From: Streptomyces dysideae
GTDB taxonomy: Bacteria > Actinomycetota > Actinomycetes > Streptomycetales > Streptomycetaceae
Direction of reading: 5' to 3'
Assembly (NCBI RefSeq): GCF_001514305.1
Contig: NZ_KQ949076.1
Location: 416,140 to 480,139, forward strand
Length of the DNA stretch: 64,000 nucleotides
The translations under genes and the position numbers were made by a program. Each line of letters opens with the position of its first letter. The first letter of the stretch is position 1. Positions 61,074 through 64,000 of this stretch are shown here, one piece after another. The notes beneath the pieces are model-generated. The model had not been told where the DNA came from, searched no databases, and saw only the letters and a program-made list of their open reading frames with translations.

Positions 61074-61724
61074 CTACAGATTGCTGAAGTCCGGCCCCTT
61101 GGTACGGGTCCGCTTGATCTCGTAGAAGCCGGGGACCGAGGCCACGGCGAGGGTGCCGTCCCAGAGGCGGGCGGCCTCCTCGCCCTTGGGGGCGGGGGTG
61201 ACGACCGGGCCGAAGAAGGCGATCTGCTCGCCGTCGGCGCCGGGGACGGCGATGACCGGGGTGCCGACGTCCTGGCCGACCTTGTCTATGCCCTCCTTGT
61301 GGGAGGCACGCAGCTCGGCGTCGAACTCGAAGTCCTTCTGCTCGGCGTAGTCGATCAGGTCGGCGGGCAGACCGGCGTCCGCCAGGGCCCCGGCGATCGC
61401 CTCCAGGGTCACGCCCTCGTCGTTGTTGTGGAAGCGGGTGCCGAGCGCGGTGTAAAGGGGGCCGAGGACGTCGGCGCCGTGCTTCTGCCAGGCCGCGGTC
61501 ACCACACGTACCGGCTGCCACGCCTTGACCTCGAGCATCTCCCGGTACTCCGCGGGCAGCTCGTCGATCTTGTCCTCATTGAGCACGGCCAGGCTCATGA
61601 TGTGCCAGCGGACCTCGATGTCGCGGACCTTCTCCACTTCCAGCACCCACCGGGAGGTCATCCAGGCCCAGGGGCAGAGGGGGTCGAACCAGAAGTCGAC
61701 GGGGGTCTTGGCGGTCTCGGACAT
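61074..61724 (-). CDS. DsbA-fold protein, mycothiol-dependent nitroreductase (Rv2466c) family
   Basis: 216 aa from ATG 61724 (MSETAKTPVDFWFDPLCPWA), AGGAGA just upstream. Thioredoxin/DsbA fold; the active site reads DPLCPWAW, while Mycobacterium Rv2466c has CPWC. The resolving Cys is thus Ala here. Other family blocks are kept (ITSRWVLEVEKVRDIEVRWH in Rv2466c corresponds to MTSRWVLEVEKVRDIEVRWH, VGTPVIAVPGADG, FFGPVVTPAPKGEEAARLWD). A monothiol mechanism with mycothiol is possible. Substrate unknown. Confidence 0.9.
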   Translation of the reverse strand: MSETAKTPVDFWFDPLCPWAWMTSRWVLEVEKVRDIEVRWHIMSLAVLNEDKIDELPAEYREMLEVKAWQPVRVVTAAWQKHGADVLGPLYTALGTRFHNNDEGVTLEAIAGALADAGLPADLIDYAEQKDFEFDAELRASHKEGIDKVGQDVGTPVIAVPGADGEQIAFFGPVVTPAPKGEEAARLWDGTLAVASVPGFYEIKRTRTKGPDFSNL

Positions 61725-61863
61725 GGCTCTCCTAGGGATACGCACGTTTGAAGATGCAACAACGCGCCCGTCGCCCGCTTCATTCCCTGCTGCCGGGTGT
61801 CAGGGCCGCATGGCAGGATCAGTGCCGTCCGCATGCTGAACACCACCCGAGGGAGTGCCACCC

Positions 61864-64000
61864 GTGCCCGGTGAGAATCTGTCCCGCGACGAGGCCCGGG
61901 AGCGGGCCGCCCTGCTGTCCGTCGACGGGTACGACGTGTCCCTCGACCTGCGTTCCGCGGTGGGCGACAGTGCCGGGGACGGGCCGCGGACCTTCCGGTC
62001 CGTGACCACGATCCGGTTCCGCTGCGCCGAGCCGGGCGCGGCGAGCTTCGCGGACCTGATCGCGCCGGGCGTCACCGCGGTCTCCCTGAACGGCCGGGAC
62101 CTCGACCCCGGTGAGGTCTTCGACGGCTCCCGGATCGTCCTGGAGGACCTGGCCGCCGACAACGAGCTGACCGTCGACGCGCAGTGCGCCTACTCCCGCA
62201 CCGGCGAGGGCATGCACCGCTTCGTCGACCCCGAGGACGGCGAGGTCTACCTCTACACCCAGTACGAGCCGGCCGACTCCCGCCGGGTCTTCGCCAACTT
62301 CGAGCAGCCGGACCTCAAGGCGCCGTTCCGCTTCGAGGTGCGGGCGCCGGAGGGGTGGACGGTGTGGAGCAACGGCGCCGGTGAACTCGTCGACGGGGTG
62401 TGGAGGTTCGCCGAGACCAAGGCGATCTCGACGTACATCACCTGCTTCGTGGCGGGCCCGTACCACTACGTCACGGACTCCTACACCAGGGTCTTCGACG
62501 ACGGTACGACGCTGGAGATCCCCCTCGGCGCCATGTGCCGCAAGGGTCTCGCGCCGTACTTCGACTCCGACGACGTGTTCCTGGTGACCAAGCAGGGCCT
62601 GGACTTCTTCCACGACCACTTCGACTACCCGTATCCGTTCGGGAAATACGACCAGGCGTTCGTCCCCGAGTACAACCTCGGGGCGATGGAGAACCCGGGG
62701 ATGGTGACCTTCCGCGAGGAGTTCATCTTCCGCGGGAAGGTGACACGGGCGTCCTACGAGGGCCGCGCCAACGTCGTCCTGCACGAGATGGCGCACATGT
62801 GGTTCGGCGACCTGGTCACCATGGAGTGGTGGGACGACCTGTGGCTGAAGGAGTCCTTCGCGGACTTCATGGGCGCGTTCTCGCTGGTCGGCGCGACCCG
62901 CTTCAAGGACGGCTGGATCACCTTCGCCAACCGCCGCAAGTCATGGGCGTACCGCGCCGACCAGCTCCCGTCCACGCACCCGATCACGGCGGACATCCGC
63001 GACCTCCAGGACGCCAAGCTCAACTTCGACGGCATCACCTACGCCAAGGGCGCCTCCGTACTGAAGCAGCTGGTGGCGTACGTCGGCCAGGACGCGTTCC
63101 TGGAGGGCGCGCGGCGCTACTTCAAGCGGCACGCGTACGGCAACACGCGCCTCGGTGACCTGCTGTCGGTGCTGGCGGAGACCAGCGGCCGGGACATGGG
63201 CACGTGGGCGCGGGCGTGGCTGCAGACGGCGGGCGTCAACTCGCTGACCCCGCAGGTGCTGCTGGACGCCGAGGGCCGCGTCGACGAGGTGGCCGTCCTC
63301 CAGGAAGCCGCCGAGTCACACCCGGAGCTGCGGCCGCACCGGGTGGCGGTGGGCCTGTACCGGCGGGGCGCCGGGGGCGCGCTGGAGCGGTACGCGCGCG
63401 TGGAGACCGACGTCGAGGGGCCGCGCACGATCGTGGCGGAGCTGGCCGGTGCCGAGGCGCCGGAGCTGGTGCTGGTCAACGACGACGACCTGACGTACTG
63501 CAAGATCCGCTTCGACACGGCCTCGCTGGAGACGCTGAAGGAACACCTCGGCGCGCTCACCGACCCGCTGGCCCGTGCCCTGTGCTGGTCGGCGCTGTGG
63601 AACATGACGCGGGACGCGCTGCTGCCGGCGCGGGACTTCGTGGACCTGGTGCTGCGGTACGCGGGGCGCGAGTCCGACATCGGCGTGCTGCAGATGCTGC
63701 ACGCGTGGGCGAACTCCTCGCTGGTCAACTATGTGGCGCCCGACTGGCGTCCGGAGGGCGAGCGGCTGCTGGCCGAGGGTGCCCTGCGGGAGCTGCGGGA
63801 CGCCGAGCCGGGCGGCGAGCCCCAGCTGGCGTGGGCGCGGTTCTTCGCGTCGGTGGCGTCCCGCGCGTCCGACTTCCAGCTGCTCCAGGGCCTGCTGGAC
63901 GGCACGGCGAAGATCGACGGTCTTGACGTGGACCAGGAGCTGCGCTGGGCGTTCCTGCAGCCGCTGGCCGCGCACGGGATCGCCGGCGAGCCGGTGCTGG
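61864..64000 (+). CDS. pepN: Aminopeptidase N (runs off the right edge)
   Basis: 712 codons visible of about 860; the 3' end lies outside the window. Starts at GTG 61864 (VPGENLSRDEARERAALLS), GGGAG 9 nt upstream. M1-family metallopeptidase: GAMEN exopeptidase motif at residues 273-277, zinc motif HEMAHMWFGD at 307-316 and the third ligand Glu in WLKESFADF at ~330; Tyr of the active site in ITYAKGASVLKQL. Cleaves N-terminal residues from peptides in the cytosol. The order sodF ... pepN is that of the S. coelicolor chromosome. Confidence 0.95.
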   Translation, partial: MPGENLSRDEARERAALLSVDGYDVSLDLRSAVGDSAGDGPRTFRSVTTIRFRCAEPGAASFADLIAPGVTAVSLNGRDLDPGEVFDGSRIVLEDLAADNELTVDAQCAYSRTGEGMHRFVDPEDGEVYLYTQYEPADSRRVFANFEQPDLKAPFRFEVRAPEGWTVWSNGAGELVDGVWRFAETKAISTYITCFVAGPYHYVTDSYTRVFDDGTTLEIPLGAMCRKGLAPYFDSDDVFLVTKQGLDFFHDHFDYPYPFGKYDQAFVPEYNLGAMENPGMVTFREEFIFRGKVTRASYEGRANVVLHEMAHMWFGDLVTMEWWDDLWLKESFADFMGAFSLVGATRFKDGWITFANRRKSWAYRADQLPSTHPITADIRDLQDAKLNFDGITYAKGASVLKQLVAYVGQDAFLEGARRYFKRHAYGNTRLGDLLSVLAETSGRDMGTWARAWLQTAGVNSLTPQVLLDAEGRVDEVAVLQEAAESHPELRPHRVAVGLYRRGAGGALERYARVETDVEGPRTIVAELAGAEAPELVLVNDDDLTYCKIRFDTASLETLKEHLGALTDPLARALCWSALWNMTRDALLPARDFVDLVLRYAGRESDIGVLQMLHAWANSSLVNYVAPDWRPEGERLLAEGALRELRDAEPGGEPQLAWARFFASVASRASDFQLLQGLLDGTAKIDGLDVDQELRWAFLQPLAAHGIAGEPVL

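Overview
The window is chromosomal DNA of a Streptomyces species. GC content is very high with strongly GC-biased third codon positions, GTG and TTG starts are common, and the gene order from a ribonuclease E/G gene through rodA-pbp2-mreDCB, ndk, folC, valS, clpX, clpP2-clpP1 and tig to rpiB, sodF and pepN is the one I know from the S. coelicolor core chromosome. Species cannot be set from the sequence alone.

Layout. 1-15.5 kb (all minus strand): 5' end of an RNase E/G gene, the TIGR03936/TIGR03960 radical-SAM pair separated by a repeat-built membrane protein, a CYTH-CHAD protein, then the sporulation-wall set rodA, pbp2, mreD, mreC, mreB, followed upstream by ndk, a DUF4233 membrane protein, folC and valS. 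18-24 kb: a Gly/Pro/Tyr-rich membrane protein, clpX, the clpP1-clpP2 operon with a ClgR-type operator, and trigger factor. 24.1-25.8 kb: tRNA-Pro and tRNA-Gly, then a scar of integrase and TnpB-like fragments. 26-35.7 kb: ordinary chromosomal genes (acyltransferase, HD hydrolase, SpoIIE phosphatase, Eis-like acetyltransferase, Nei/Fpg glycosylase, rpiB, a membrane Ser/Thr kinase, an LPKTG surface protein).

35.7-44 kb: BioY, an amino-acid permease, a two-gene NLR (STAND ATPase) operon whose two proteins carry matching RHIM-like amyloid motifs, sodF with a candidate Nur site, and a DUF397/DUF5753 pair cut off by a 5'-truncated IscB element. 44-59.3 kb: a methyltransferase, a PH-domain membrane protein, and a sugar or polyol uptake cluster: an FGGY kinase and a phosphatase divergent from a binding protein, two permeases, two ATPases, a DeoR regulator, a 2-hydroxyacid dehydrogenase and a second FGGY kinase. 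A TnpB-only element sits inside this operon. 59.2-64 kb: a 60/120-bp minisatellite, a glycerophosphodiesterase, a small zinc-ribbon-like protein, an Rv2466c-type thiol protein and the 5' part of pepN.

Most striking: the paired NLR/amyloid-motif operon (38108-40710), and three separate relics or copies of RNA-guided transposon nucleases (TnpB-like at 25.0 kb, IscB at 42.4 kb, complete TnpB at 52.2 kb).
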